This document shows positions 9,390 through 19,054 of a stretch of DNA of 64,000 nt, in pieces. The notes under the pieces are model-generated. The model searched no databases and was not told the origin of the DNA. It saw only the letters and a list, made by a program, of their open reading frames with translations. Source of the DNA: Acinetobacter sp. WU_MDCI_Axc73. GTDB lineage: Bacteria; Pseudomonadota; Gammaproteobacteria; Pseudomonadales; Moraxellaceae. The stretch covers positions 34,221 to 98,220 of the forward strand of contig NZ_JAHPRO010000015.1 of assembly GCF_025562455.1 (NCBI RefSeq). Reading direction: 5' to 3'. A program made the position numbers and the translations under genes. Each line of letters begins with the position of its first letter. Within the stretch, counting starts at the first letter, position 1.

Positions 9390-10193
9390 GTGTACGCCCT
9401 CAACCTCATTTCTCAATTTTGTTTTAAGGCAGCTTCGGCTGCCTTGTTTGGTATTTTATTGCTGTTGGCATTTGTATTCACTGCGCCGATGGGTAGTCAT
9501 GACTATCATGGCTTTTATCGCTATGACTATTTGCTTTTTTACGCCTTGGCAATTCAAGTTTGTTTACTTTACTTAAAACTTGAATCTTGGGCTGAGGCCA
9601 AAGTGATTGCTTTATTCCATATTATGGCGATGGTAATGGAAATTTTTCTGACTCATCCTGCGATCGCCTCATGGCAATATCCGCAGCCTGCCATATTTAA
9701 ACTTTGGACAGTACCACTTTTCGCTGGGTTTATGTATTCAGCAGTCGGTAGTTTTTTTGCGCGTTCATTGCGTCTATATCAAATATCATTTGAAGCTTTG
9801 CCACGTTTTGGCAATATGCTGGCATTGGCGCTTTGCTCGTACATTAACTTTATGAGCAAATTTTTTATTCCTGATATACGTTATGGGTTATTTCTGTGGA
9901 GTGTCATCATTTTTTGGAAAACCCGATTAACTTTTTGTTTATCTGCAAGAACTTTTCAACTTCCCATGTTACCTGTGCTTTTAGTCTTGGCATTTATCAT
10001 CTGGATTGCTGAAAACATCAGTACCTTTTATAAAATCTGGCTATATCCAAGTCAGGTGAACGCTTGGCATATGGTTGGTTGGGGTAAGCTTGGATCGTGG
10101 TATTTATTGTTGCTGTTAAGTTTGGTTTTAGTGTTAAAAATACTGGGGAATCGAAGTCATAATGGTCGCTGGAAACTAAACGAATTTCAATAA
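9390..10193 (+). CDS. DUF817 family membrane protein
   Basis: About 267 aa if started at GTG 9390, with GGAATAAG upstream; in-frame ATGs at 9342 and 9354 overlap hemE. Many hydrophobic helices and the DUF817 blocks are present: RYDYLLFYALAIQVCLLYLK, IALFHIMAMVMEIFLTHP, SWQYP, PLFAGFMYSAVGSFFAR and KLGSWYLLL near the end. An integral inner-membrane protein of unknown function (YoaT-like). A strong hairpin lies within its first codons (see 9426). It follows hemE on the same strand with almost no gap. Confidence 0.85.
   Translation: MYALNLISQFCFKAASAALFGILLLLAFVFTAPMGSHDYHGFYRYDYLLFYALAIQVCLLYLKLESWAEAKVIALFHIMAMVMEIFLTHPAIASWQYPQPAIFKLWTVPLFAGFMYSAVGSFFARSLRLYQISFEALPRFGNMLALALCSYINFMSKFFIPDIRYGLFLWSVIIFWKTRLTFCLSARTFQLPMLPVLLVLAFIIWIAENISTFYKIWLYPSQVNAWHMVGWGKLGSWYLLLLLSLVLVLKILGNRSHNGRWKLNEFQ
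9426..9445 (+). terminator. UUCG-loop hairpin downstream of hemE
   Basis: A perfect 8-bp stem AAGGCAGC/GCTGCCTT closed by a TTCG tetraloop, about 44 nt after the hemE stop and followed by a modest T-rich stretch. It looks like a hemE terminator but lies within the coding start of the DUF817 gene, so it may act as an attenuator or as a translation-affecting structure. Confidence 0.6.
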
Positions 10194-10250
10194 AATATAA
10201 AATTATCTTGGATTTTCCAAAAGCATTTTATCGTATTTTTTGAGAATGAT

Positions 10251-10268
10251 AGGGCACATACGTGCCCT
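10251..10268. terminator. Candidate terminator between convergent genes
   Basis: The inverted repeat AGGGCAC/GTGCCCT sits between the DUF817 gene and the convergent MFS gene. The T-run is weak on both strands, so this is only a candidate. Confidence 0.45.
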
Positions 10269-10273
10269 AAGTT

Positions 10274-11491
10274 TTATGGATTGATTCGTGTTTGCAGCGC
10301 GAACTTTCGGGTATAGATATTGATCAGACAACCTAATAATGCGCAAAACGCCGCTGCGATAAAGACCGATGGATAGCCCAGATAAAGGGCGACTAATCCA
10401 AATACAGGGGCATAAATGGCGTAGGCAATGTCCTGACAGGCTGAAAATACGCCCATTGCTGTACCACGAATTTGAGCGGGTGCGCCTTTAATCAGTTCCA
10501 CTCCTAAAGCTGGATAAATTAAAGAACATCCAGCACCTGTGACGACTGCACCCAGTAATGCAATTTCCACTCGAGGTGATATAAATAATAAAAATAGGCC
10601 AATGGCTTCAACGATTAATGAATATTTCACCAGTTTAAAGCCCGAAACTTTATCAGTTAAATGTCCACAGAAAATCCGCACAGCCACAAAAGCCAGACCA
10701 AAAAAGGTCAATGCATAGCCTGCATACGCCCACTGCTGCTGTTTAAAATAAAGGGCAACAAAAGTTCCAATACAAGCAAAGCCGACACCTTGTAAAGCTA
10801 ATACCAGACCAAAACGCCAAACGTATTGAATGACCTGTTTGAGTGGTGGATAAGTGCCTGTATGGGGTTGAGTCGCTCGGATAAAAATATCAATGAACAA
10901 AGAGACAAGCGGTAAACAGATCAAAAGCAGAGCAACTGTGTAAAATCCAAAGCTTTCATATAGCCAGAGTCCCAAGGGCGCACCTGCGGCCAAAGCACCA
11001 AACATGACCATGCCTGTAAAGGACAGTAACTTACCAGCACGTGCTTGTCCGACTAAGCCAAGCCCCCAAGTCAGATGTCCGCTGACCAGTAAACTTTCTG
11101 CATAACCATGAACCAAACGCCCCACCAGCAAGATCACGAACTTGGATATCATCGAAACAGGTGCAAAAAAAGCTAGAATATAAATACATCCTGCAATTAA
11201 TAAAGACCCCATACCTTGCAAAGTCGCGCGTTTTGCACTGATTTGATCGGCAATACGACCTGCATAAGGTCGAGTCAAAACGGTTGCGACAAATTGTGTG
11301 CCGACAGCGATACCCACCCAAAAATTATTGAATTTTAAACTGTCATGCACATACAGTGGAATCACTGCAAGAGGAGCCGAGATAGTAAGATAAGAAAGAA
11401 AAAGCGCAATGACTAAAGGGTAAAGTGTTTTAGCATCGTTATCTAACGTGGAGGGTGTTGTCATGGTCATATTCTGATTAGACTGTGTCAT
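10274..11491 (-). CDS. MFS transporter, YhhS/YfcJ-like
   Basis: 405 aa with 12 predicted membrane helices. The segment LAVIPLYVHDSLKFNNFWVG followed by TRPYAGRIADQISAKR is typical of the YhhS/YfcJ group: the D-x-x-G-x-K/R loop after helix 2 appears as GRIADQISAKR. A second copy (GHLTDKVSG) follows helix 8. Members export arabinose, glyphosate or other small molecules when overproduced; the natural substrate is unknown. Start ATG 11491; two further Met occur within the first 10 residues. Single-gene unit. Confidence 0.88.
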   Translation of the reverse strand: MTQSNQNMTMTTPSTLDNDAKTLYPLVIALFLSYLTISAPLAVIPLYVHDSLKFNNFWVGIAVGTQFVATVLTRPYAGRIADQISAKRATLQGMGSLLIAGCIYILAFFAPVSMISKFVILLVGRLVHGYAESLLVSGHLTWGLGLVGQARAGKLLSFTGMVMFGALAAGAPLGLWLYESFGFYTVALLLICLPLVSLFIDIFIRATQPHTGTYPPLKQVIQYVWRFGLVLALQGVGFACIGTFVALYFKQQQWAYAGYALTFFGLAFVAVRIFCGHLTDKVSGFKLVKYSLIVEAIGLFLLFISPRVEIALLGAVVTGAGCSLIYPALGVELIKGAPAQIRGTAMGVFSACQDIAYAIYAPVFGLVALYLGYPSVFIAAAFCALLGCLINIYTRKFALQTRINP

Positions 11492-11724
11492 TTGGTACTC
11501 CGTGGAAGGGATACCGTATAGACACGTACATCCACTTCCATTATTAAAAAATACTGGAACAGATGCGTTGGATAACGTGAACGCTTACGATTTTAGTCAG
11601 GTAGGGAATGACCTGCTAACGCTTTGGCAGAATATCCCATGTTTTACAGCAATGATCAAGCTGATTTTTTATAAATCAGATCATCACTATTTGATGGCGA
11701 TGAGCTATCTTGCATAGCTGTTTA
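11492..11724. other. Spacer with no supported gene
   Basis: Intergenic stretch upstream of the MFS gene. A 71-codon plus-strand frame exists at 11502-11717, but it has no ribosome site or recognisable protein character. Promoter elements for the MFS gene should be here; none were convincing. Confidence 0.5.
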
Positions 11725-11780
11725 GCGCCTTTTAGTTTTTTCCCATTGGAGGAAATAAAGCAGATTTATGAAAGAAATCT
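11725..11780. repeat. Dispersed palindromic repeat, degenerate copy
   Basis: Its right half (GGAGGAAATAAAGCAG, then ATTTATGAAAGAAATCT) resembles the right arm of the repeats at 30528, 32387 and 60802. The left arm is eroded. It runs up to the stop codon of the DedA gene. Confidence 0.45.
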
Positions 11781-12330
11781 ATTCAATATCACCGATAAAC
11801 ATCACAGTATGACCCAGTAAATAACCTGCGGTTACCAACAAGGCTATCCAGATAAAAGCCCCGACAATGTTATACAATGAGAATACGCTATAATTCATAC
11901 CACTCGAACCCGCAGCAAAAGGTGCAAAAGAGCGTACAAATGGGATAAAGCGAGCGACTAATATCGTCAAGGCACCATGTCGTTTAAAGTAATCATGGGT
12001 TTTTAATAAATGTTCATGTTTAATCAATCGTGATTTGATTTCAAAAATACGTACTCCCATACGACGACCAATATGATAATTCACCATATAACCGAGTGTT
12101 GCCGCCACAGAAAGCAAAATAATAATAAAACCAAGATTCATCATGGGAATGGTTGAACAAAGCGCACCAACCGCAAGAAGTAGACTATCCCCAGGCAAAA
12201 AAAACATAAAAACGAAAGCCGTTTCACAAAAGATAATCAAAAAGAGCAGGGCATAAATCCATAACCCATATTGTTGAATCAAAATAGGCAGATAATGTTC
12301 AAAACTGAGTAAAAAATCGAAAAATTCCAC
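11779..12330 (-). CDS. DedA family membrane protein
   Basis: 183 aa from GTG 12330, chosen because GAAGG lies 9 nt upstream; the longer ATG frame from 12369 adds 13 unlikely residues and has no ribosome site. DedA (SNARE-associated) signatures: CETAFVFMFFLPGDSLLLA, a GY..NYHIGRRMG block, and ARFIPFVRSFAPFAAGSS with the conserved Arg residues. DedA proteins are inner-membrane flippase-type proteins, including undecaprenyl-phosphate recyclers and factors for proton homeostasis and polymyxin tolerance. Which role applies is not evident. Downstream of folE on the same strand. Confidence 0.92.
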   Translation of the reverse strand: MEFFDFLLSFEHYLPILIQQYGLWIYALLFLIIFCETAFVFMFFLPGDSLLLAVGALCSTIPMMNLGFIIILLSVAATLGYMVNYHIGRRMGVRIFEIKSRLIKHEHLLKTHDYFKRHGALTILVARFIPFVRSFAPFAAGSSGMNYSVFSLYNIVGAFIWIALLVTAGYLLGHTVMFIGDIE

Positions 12331-12423
12331 TAACGATCTACCTTCATTATTACATTCGTTAATGTACAAAATCGCCAGACTTTATCATAACGTCTGGCTA
12401 ATCTTTTAAATATTGAAAGTCGG

Positions 12424-12978
12424 TTAATAACTTTCAGGTACTGCACTTAAAAACTCACGACGAACTTCTTTATCTGTTTTAAAGTCACCTAAAAAAGACA
12501 CAGTACGCGTCGTCGATTCCTGTTTACCTACGCCACGCATCATCATACACATATGTGCTGAATCAATCATGACCGCAACACCACGTGCTTGAGTGACTTC
12601 CAATACAGCTTCTGCAATTTGCTGAGTCAGATTTTCCTGAATCTGTAAGCGACGCGCAAACATTTCAGTAATACGAGCAAATTTAGATAATCCTAAGACT
12701 TTACCCTCAGGTAAGTAGGCGATATGCACACGCCCGTAAAATGGCAAAAGATGATGTTCACATAAAGAATAAAATTCAATATTTTTAACCAACACCATTT
12801 CATGGTTATCTGATGGAAAAACCGCACTGTTGGTCACTTCTTCCAGTGTTTTGCCATAGCCCGAGGTCAAAAAAGAAAATGCCTTGGCAGCTCGAATAGG
12901 CGTATCTTTAAGCCCAGGACGATTTAAATCCTCACCCACTGCGGTCAGAATATTTGCATAGGATTGCTGCATTGACAT
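12424..12978 (-). CDS. folE: GTP cyclohydrolase I
   Basis: 184 aa, the short bacterial form. It converts GTP to 7,8-dihydroneopterin triphosphate for folate synthesis. Zinc and active-site residues are present: [18 protein letters not shown] (C73, H75, H76), GLSKFARI, and [12 protein letters not shown] with the second Zn-binding Cys. Start ATG 12978; an alternative Met lies two codons in. A TACAAT on the minus strand at 13015-13020 could be its -10 box, without a good -35. The downstream DedA gene is about 90 nt away. Confidence 0.96.
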   Translation of the reverse strand: MSMQQSYANILTAVGEDLNRPGLKDTPIRAAKAFSFLTSGYGKTLEEVTNSAVFPSDNHEMVLVKNIEFYSLCEHHLLPFYGRVHIAYLPEGKVLGLSKFARITEMFARRLQIQENLTQQIAEAVLEVTQARGVAVMIDSAHMCMMMRGVGKQESTTRTVSFLGDFKTDKEVRREFLSAVPESY

Positions 12979-13332
12979 AAGACGTATTGGCTTACTCTAT
13001 TAAACAAGCTCGGCATTGTATCAGAAAACCGATCAAGTGAGTCATGTAACTTTGCAGGATATTTATTCATATGGTACTTAATATAGAAAAGCTGAATAAA
13101 ATTCAGTTTTATTGTGGCTGATATTTCATCAAATACCAATTTTTTCCTCATTTTGTGATAAAAATCTGCTAAAAAAGTACAAGAGCTTGACTATTTATAT
13201 TTGATTTTAAAGATATATCTGAAATCTTATATCAGTTATTTGCAACTGCAAAAATCAACTCATCACAATTAATGTGGCATTTTATTTGCTCATCACTGAG
13301 TATCTGGATGCAGAAGTAAAAAAGGATAGAAA
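12979..13332. other. Divergent folE/xdhA promoter region
   Basis: 354 bases between divergent genes. It contains AT-rich inverted repeats (CTGAAT-AAA-ATTCAG near 13091 and GATATA...TATATC near 13210) that could bind a regulator of the xdh operon. That is inference; no regulator gene is adjacent. No gene seen. Confidence 0.4.
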
Positions 13333-14829
13333 ATGTCAGCACGTCCCATCACGTTTTATTTCCGAGGACAATGCCAGCAAATTGAAATGCTTGCACCAAC
13401 CACGACTATTTTACAATATTTACGTGAATATGTTTCGGCTGAAAAAACGCGCCAAACTGGAACCAAAGAAGGCTGTGCAGAGGGCGACTGTGGGGCATGT
13501 ACGGTGGTCATTGGAGAATTAGTGGGTGATCAATTACAATTGCGGAGTGTCAATGCCTGTATTCAGTTTTTACCCACTTTAGATGGTAAAGCCCTTTTTA
13601 CCGTAGAAGATCTTCAGCAACTCGTTTCGGCTTCAATAGATCAAATGCATCCTGTGCAGCAAGCAATGGTTGAGCAGCATGGCTCACAATGTGGCTTTTG
13701 TACTCCAGGCTTTATTATGTCGTTGTGGTCAATGTATGAAAATGAGCAACACGCTCCTAATAAAGAAAAAATCAGTGATTATGTTTCAGGTAACTTATGC
13801 CGCTGTACGGGTTATCGTCCAATTTTAGATGCCGCACAACAGGCTTACAACTATCCACGCGTACAATTAGAGCGTGAAAAAGTCATCAAAGTTTTGATGG
13901 AGATCCGCGCTTTACCATCTTTAGAATTAAATTATCAGGGACAGCAATTCTTTGCGCCTAAAACCTTACAAGAGTTTGCTAGTTTACGTCAGCAATTTCC
14001 ACAGGCGCGTATTGTCGCAGGTAGCACCGATGTCGGATTGTGGGTGACGAAGCTCGGTCGCGACTTGGGTAGTATGCTGTATATTGGTCAGGTTGATGAG
14101 TTAAAGAAAATAACCGTAAGCAATGATCAACTTGAGATTGGTGCCAATGTCAGTTTAAGCGACGCATTGGCTAAAATATCTGAAATTTATCCAGATTTTT
14201 CTGAATTACAGCGCCGTTTTGCTTCCATGCCCATCAAAAATGCAGGTACTTTAGGAGGAAATATCGCCAATGGTTCTCCGATTGGCGATTCAATGCCTGC
14301 ATTAATCACACTGGATACCGTATTACGATTGCACTGTGGCGACAAAACTCGTGAAATTATTTTGGCTGATTTTTATCTGGATTATCAAAAAACAGCACTT
14401 CAAACAGGTGAATTTATTGAAGCGATTCTCATTCCTGTTCATTCATCCAAAGCATTGAAATTCGCCACTTATAAAATCTCGAAACGTTTCGAGCAAGATA
14501 TTTCGGCGGTATGTGCAGCAGTCTGTTGTGTACTGGATGAAAATGATGTAGTTCAAACGATGAAGATTGCGTTTGGTGGGATGGCAGCAATTCCAAAACG
14601 CGCTTTAAATGCAGAAAAGGTTTTTTTGGGTCAAGTTATGACTCTTGAATTGATCGAACAGGCTCAAGTTGCATTAGCACAGGATTATCAGCCACTGAGC
14701 GATGGACGAGCCAGTAGTGCTTATCGACTGCAAGTGGCACAGAATTGTTTACAGCGGTTTTATGTGGAAAAAATGCAGGCGCAAAATTTCACTCGCGTTG
14801 AAGATTTGATCGCGTTGGTGGAGGTGTAA
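13333..14829 (+). CDS. xdhA: Xanthine dehydrogenase small subunit (2Fe-2S/FAD)
   Basis: 498 aa. Residues 1-165 hold the two [2Fe-2S] domains: TKEGCAEGDCGACTVV for the plant-type cluster, then CGFCTPGFIMSLW and NLCRCTGYRPI for the second. An FAD-binding domain follows (VAGSTDVGLWVTK, NAGTLGGNIANGSPIGD), then the CO dehydrogenase flavoprotein C-terminal domain. With XdhB it oxidises hypoxanthine and xanthine to urate in the cytosol. Start ATG 13333 follows AAAAAGGATAG. One base separates its stop from xdhB. Confidence 0.97.
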   Translation: MSARPITFYFRGQCQQIEMLAPTTTILQYLREYVSAEKTRQTGTKEGCAEGDCGACTVVIGELVGDQLQLRSVNACIQFLPTLDGKALFTVEDLQQLVSASIDQMHPVQQAMVEQHGSQCGFCTPGFIMSLWSMYENEQHAPNKEKISDYVSGNLCRCTGYRPILDAAQQAYNYPRVQLEREKVIKVLMEIRALPSLELNYQGQQFFAPKTLQEFASLRQQFPQARIVAGSTDVGLWVTKLGRDLGSMLYIGQVDELKKITVSNDQLEIGANVSLSDALAKISEIYPDFSELQRRFASMPIKNAGTLGGNIANGSPIGDSMPALITLDTVLRLHCGDKTREIILADFYLDYQKTALQTGEFIEAILIPVHSSKALKFATYKISKRFEQDISAVCAAVCCVLDENDVVQTMKIAFGGMAAIPKRALNAEKVFLGQVMTLELIEQAQVALAQDYQPLSDGRASSAYRLQVAQNCLQRFYVEKMQAQNFTRVEDLIALVEV

Positions 14830-14830
14830 T

Positions 14831-17210
14831 ATGAATCAGTCCATCGAATTGAAAGGTTTAAAAGCATCGGCCAAAGCTGGGCAATCGATTCCCCATGAAA
14901 GTGCACATCTACATGTTACAGGGCAAGCGACCTACATTGATGATTTGCCAGAACTTGAAAATACTTTGCATCTGGCAGTCGGGTTTTCTCAGTGTGCCAA
15001 AGGTAAAATCACGCAATTTGACTTAAATGCGGTTCGTCAGGCAGATGGTGTGTATGCAGTGTATACGGCTGATGATGTCACCATCGAAAACAATTGGGGA
15101 CCCATTGTTAAAGACGATCCGATTTTTGCCAAAGATCAGGTTGAATTTTATGGTCAAGCCTTATTTGTGGTGGCTGCCAGAACTTATCAGCAAGCACGCC
15201 GTGCAGTACGTTTAGCTAAAATCGAATATGCTCCTGAAACTCCGATTCTCAGTATTCAAGAGGCGATTGAAAAGCAATCGTGGGTATTACCCCCTGTCGA
15301 TTTTAGTCATGGTGAAGTCGAGCAAGCATTCCAAACTGCGCCACATCAGTTAAGTGGTTCAATTGAATTGGGCGGACAGGAACATTTTTATCTGGAAGGG
15401 CAGATTTCATATGCAGTTCCACAAGAAGATCAAACTTTAAAAGTCTATTGTTCGACTCAGCATCCGACTGAAATGCAGTTGCTGATCTGTCATTCTTTGG
15501 GATATCACATGCATCAAGTAAGTGTTGAAGCACGTCGTATGGGGGGGGGGCTTTGGAGGGAAAGAGTCGCAGTCGGCACAATGGGCTTGTATTGCCTCTC
15601 TTGCGGCACAGAAATCTGGTCGTCCATGCAAACTTCGTTTAGACCGCGATGACGATATGAGTTCAACCGGTAAACGTCATGGTTTTGCTTATGAATGGTC
15701 TGTGGCATTTGATGATGATGGTCTCTTGCAGGGATTAAAAGTTCAGTTGGCATCAAATTGTGGTTTTTCTGCCGATTTGTCTGGTCCAGTGAATGAACGT
15801 GCTATTTGTCATATTGGTAATGCGTATTATCTAAATGCGGTACAACTGCGTAATTTACGTTGTAAAACCAATACGGTATCCAATACAGCCTATCGCGGTT
15901 TTGGTGGCCCGCAAGGCATGTTTGTCATTGAAAATATTATCGATGACATTGCCCGTTATTTAAAATGCGATCCAGTCTTGGTGCGTCAGCGAAACTTTTT
16001 TGCAGAAAAACCTGGCAATGGTCGTGACCATATGCATTATGGTGCAGAAGTACGAGATAATGTTGCACCGCAAATTGTTGAAGAATTATTGGAAAGTAGC
16101 CAATATTTTAAGCGAAAACAAACGATTGATACATTTAACCAAAACAATATAATTATTAAACGTGGGATTGCGCTGACACCACTCATGTTTGGTATTTCCT
16201 TTAATGCGGTGCATTATAATCAAGCAGGTGCACTGGTCTATGTGTATATGGATGGCACAGTGGCGATTACGCACGGTGGCACTGAGATGGGGCAGGGTTT
16301 ATATACCAAAGTCCGTCAAGTGGCTGCGCATGAATTAGGTCTAGCTATTGATCAGGTACGTCTTGTTGCGACAGATACCTCACGCGTACCGAATACTTCA
16401 GCGACTGCTGCTTCTAGCGGTGCAGATTTAAATGGTAAAGCGGTGCAAAATGCCTGTATTAAGATTCGTGAACGCCTTGCCAAACTTGCGGCTGAAATAA
16501 GTCAAAGTGACATCGAAGACATTCGGTTTGAAGATAATCGAGTAACCACAAGTAATGGGCAGTCTTGGGCATTTCCTGATCTTGTGAATCGTGCTTACAT
16601 GGCGCGGGTGCAGCTTTGGGATAGCGGTTTTTATAAAACTCCAGAGATTCATTATGATCAGGTCAATCATTTAGGTCGTCCATTTTTCTACTATGCATAT
16701 GGTGCGGCGGTAAGTGAAGTGGCGGTTGATACTTTGACGGGGGAAATGAAAGTATTGCGAACTGATATTTTGCATGATGTTGGACGTTCGATTAACCCAG
16801 CCATTGATATTGGTCAAATTGAAGGTGGCTTCATACAAGGCATGGGTTGGCTCACGACTGAAGAGCTGTATTGGCAACCGCAAGGGCCACATGCAGGTCG
16901 CTTATTCACCCATGCACCCTCGACTTATAAAATCCCGACTAGCGTCGATATTCCACATGTCTTTAATGTTAAATTGTTTGATAATCAAAACACTGCGGAT
17001 ACGATTTATCGCTCTAAAGCTGTGGGCGAGCCGCCATTTATGTTAGGACTTTCTGTATTCTCTGCGATTCGCCAAGCGGTACAAGCTGCAATTCCAGAGG
17101 ATGCCGTGCTTGAGCTAAATGCACCTGCGACCGCAGAAGAAATTTTACGTGCGATTTCAATCGGTCGAGGTCATGCGTTGTCGGATCGCCCACAACCTAA
17201 TTTGCGCTAA
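14831..17210 (+). pseudogene. xdhB: Xanthine dehydrogenase large subunit, frameshifted at a G10 run
   Basis: Molybdopterin-binding subunit split into two frames. Frame one (from ATG 14831) carries the N-terminal domain (ATYIDDLPE, GQEHFYLEGQ, CSTQHPTEMQ) to ARRMGGG, then shifts and stops at 15652. The rest (GGGFGGKESQSAQWACIASL, TAYRGFGGPQGMFVIE, GTEMGQGLYTKVRQVA, VGEPPFMLGLSVFSAIR) runs in another frame to 17210. The junction is ten G at 15541-15550; the family sequence RRMGGGFGGKE needs eight. This is either a homopolymer sequencing error, a slippage site, or a true inactivation. Without the run the product would be about 790 aa, normal for XdhB. Confidence 0.9.
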
Positions 17211-17219
17211 CAATTGAAC

Positions 17220-18200
17220 ATGATACAGCACTTACAATGGTGGCGAGACTTCGTCGAATGGCAGCAGCAAGATATTTCTGTCGTATTGGTCACGGTGCTT
17301 CGTGCAGATGGTTCTACCCCACGAGAAGTGGGGGCAACGATGCTATTACGACTCGATCAGCAACAACAGGTTCAACAATCCGATACCATTGGTGGCGGTC
17401 ATTTGGAGTTTCAGGCGATTGATATTGCCAAACAAATGCTATTGGATTCTGAATCATGCGATCAACGGATTGAACGATTTAATCTCAGTGCACGTTTAGG
17501 ACAATGTTGTGGCGGTGTGATGTGGCTGCTTTTTGAAAAAATAGAAGCAATTAGGGATGAACTGATTACTTGTCAGACTGCATGGCAAAAGGGGCGAAGT
17601 ATCATCAGGACAGTGTCGGATGGTCAGGCATCCACTTGGTCGATTGCAAATGATTCATCGGCTTCATCCAACTATCAATTTCAGCAAAATGATGCCAAAT
17701 GGCTTTGGCAGCAGAAGATCCAGCCCAATATTATGAAAGTGATGATATTTGGTGCAGGACATGTGGGTGAGGCGATTGTGCGTTGTTTGTTGCCAATCGG
17801 AGTACAAATTAAGTGGGTAGATAATCGAGATGATATTTTTCCATTAGATTTAAGGAATCAAGTCAATTGCATCGGTACAGATGTACCAGAAGTGGAGATT
17901 AGACATTTTGACCGTTCTGGTGCGATTCTAATTTTGACTCATGATCATCAATTAGATTTACAACTCTGCTTTGAAGCATTAAAACCGACACAACAGCCTT
18001 TTGCTTATGTGGGTATGATTGGTTCAAAAAGTAAACGGGCGATTTTTGAAAAACGCATGAGTGCACGGGGTTATCCACAAACTCAACTTGAATCTCTGGT
18101 TTGCCCGATTGGTATCGATGGGATTAGCTCCAAGCAGCCTGCAATCATTGCAGTTTCTGTAGTTGCTGAATTACTCCAGCTATTTGATAACAAGAAATAA
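17220..18200 (+). CDS. xdhC: Xanthine dehydrogenase accessory protein
   Basis: About 326 aa from ATG 17220 (a TTG at 17214 is also in frame); neither has a strong ribosome site, so coupling to xdhB is likely. Features: VTVLRADGSTPREVGATML, TIGGGHLEFQAI, GQCCGGVMWLLFE with the Cys pair, then a Rossmann-like domain with MIFGAGHVGEAIVRCL and YVGMIGSKSKRAIFEKRM. XdhC binds the molybdenum cofactor, promotes its sulfuration and inserts it into XdhB. Last gene of the xdhABC operon. Confidence 0.95.
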   Translation: MIQHLQWWRDFVEWQQQDISVVLVTVLRADGSTPREVGATMLLRLDQQQQVQQSDTIGGGHLEFQAIDIAKQMLLDSESCDQRIERFNLSARLGQCCGGVMWLLFEKIEAIRDELITCQTAWQKGRSIIRTVSDGQASTWSIANDSSASSNYQFQQNDAKWLWQQKIQPNIMKVMIFGAGHVGEAIVRCLLPIGVQIKWVDNRDDIFPLDLRNQVNCIGTDVPEVEIRHFDRSGAILILTHDHQLDLQLCFEALKPTQQPFAYVGMIGSKSKRAIFEKRMSARGYPQTQLESLVCPIGIDGISSKQPAIIAVSVVAELLQLFDNKK

Positions 18201-18210
18201 TTGTAGTGAA

Positions 18211-18915
18211 TCATTTCTTTTGCTCATATTTTGGATTTTTTTCGGCACGTTTGAGTAAAACCAGAACGGCGCCTGTTCCACCTTGATTCTCAGGCGCACT
18301 GACAAATGCCAGTACATCACGATGCTGCCGCAACCAACCATTTACATAGGTTTTTAGAATGGCTTCTGGACCTTTGCCATGTACAATTTTAATGACATTT
18401 TGATTTTCAGCTTTTGCTATTTGAAGGATCTGTAAGACAGCTGAACGTGCTTGTTCGACGGTACAGCCATGTAAATCTACTGCTTCAAACCAGCGCAGTT
18501 TACCTGCTTTTAAGTCTTCAAACACTTTATGTTGTAAAGTGGCAATGCGATAGCTGAGACTTGCTTGACTCGCAACAGGGTTCAAAATGGCTTGGGTATC
18601 TGAAATTTCGGTCATTTCAGTGTCGACACTACCTTCGGCTGCTGCTCGTTTTGCAAGAGTTTGGGCATCCACTTTTTTGACGCGGTTGGGTTTGATATTT
18701 GCAATATTGCCATGATCAATTGGTTTTACGCCTTGTAGTGCTTTACTAAACAATTGGCTATCATCTTCTGGTTCAGCTTGGGGGCCGTTATAGATGGGTT
18801 GTTTATTCACAGTCTGTTTGTTGGCAGATTTTTCCTGACCATTTGAGATTTGTTTTTTAAACTGTTTTAGCAAATCTTGTTGGGCTTTGGAAAGGGAGGT
18901 ATCGTGTTTGCTCAT
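18211..18915 (-). CDS. Smr domain protein (putative endonuclease)
   Basis: 234 aa. The N-terminal 125 residues are charged and low in complexity. The C-terminal Smr domain shows VDLHGCTVEQARSAV, IKIVHGKG and GGTGAVLVLLK. Smr domains, as in the MutS2 C-terminus and E. coli SmrA/SmrB, cleave nucleic acid; SmrB cuts mRNA between collided ribosomes. Acinetobacter SmrA-like proteins are not characterised that I know of. Convergent with xdhC, 10 nt apart. Confidence 0.88.
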   Translation of the reverse strand: MSKHDTSLSKAQQDLLKQFKKQISNGQEKSANKQTVNKQPIYNGPQAEPEDDSQLFSKALQGVKPIDHGNIANIKPNRVKKVDAQTLAKRAAAEGSVDTEMTEISDTQAILNPVASQASLSYRIATLQHKVFEDLKAGKLRWFEAVDLHGCTVEQARSAVLQILQIAKAENQNVIKIVHGKGPEAILKTYVNGWLRQHRDVLAFVSAPENQGGTGAVLVLLKRAEKNPKYEQKK

Positions 18916-19054
18916 GATTAAAATAAATCACAATAAAAAGTCATGGTAACCATTATAGTATGAAAAGCTTAATAAGAAGAAAGGTGATACATATTATGCT
19001 AGTTACAAATATGTATGCCTTTTATATAGATAAAATATTGGGGGAGGCAAGCGA

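Noticed and set aside
11502..11717. 71-codon plus-strand frame between the MFS and DedA genes
   Set aside because: No ribosome site, no protein-like composition and no domain; it lies in the MFS promoter region.
14831..15652. Treating the first xdhB frame as a separate short gene
   Set aside because: The sequence continues in the other frame with the expected family residues right at the G-run, so the two frames are one gene.
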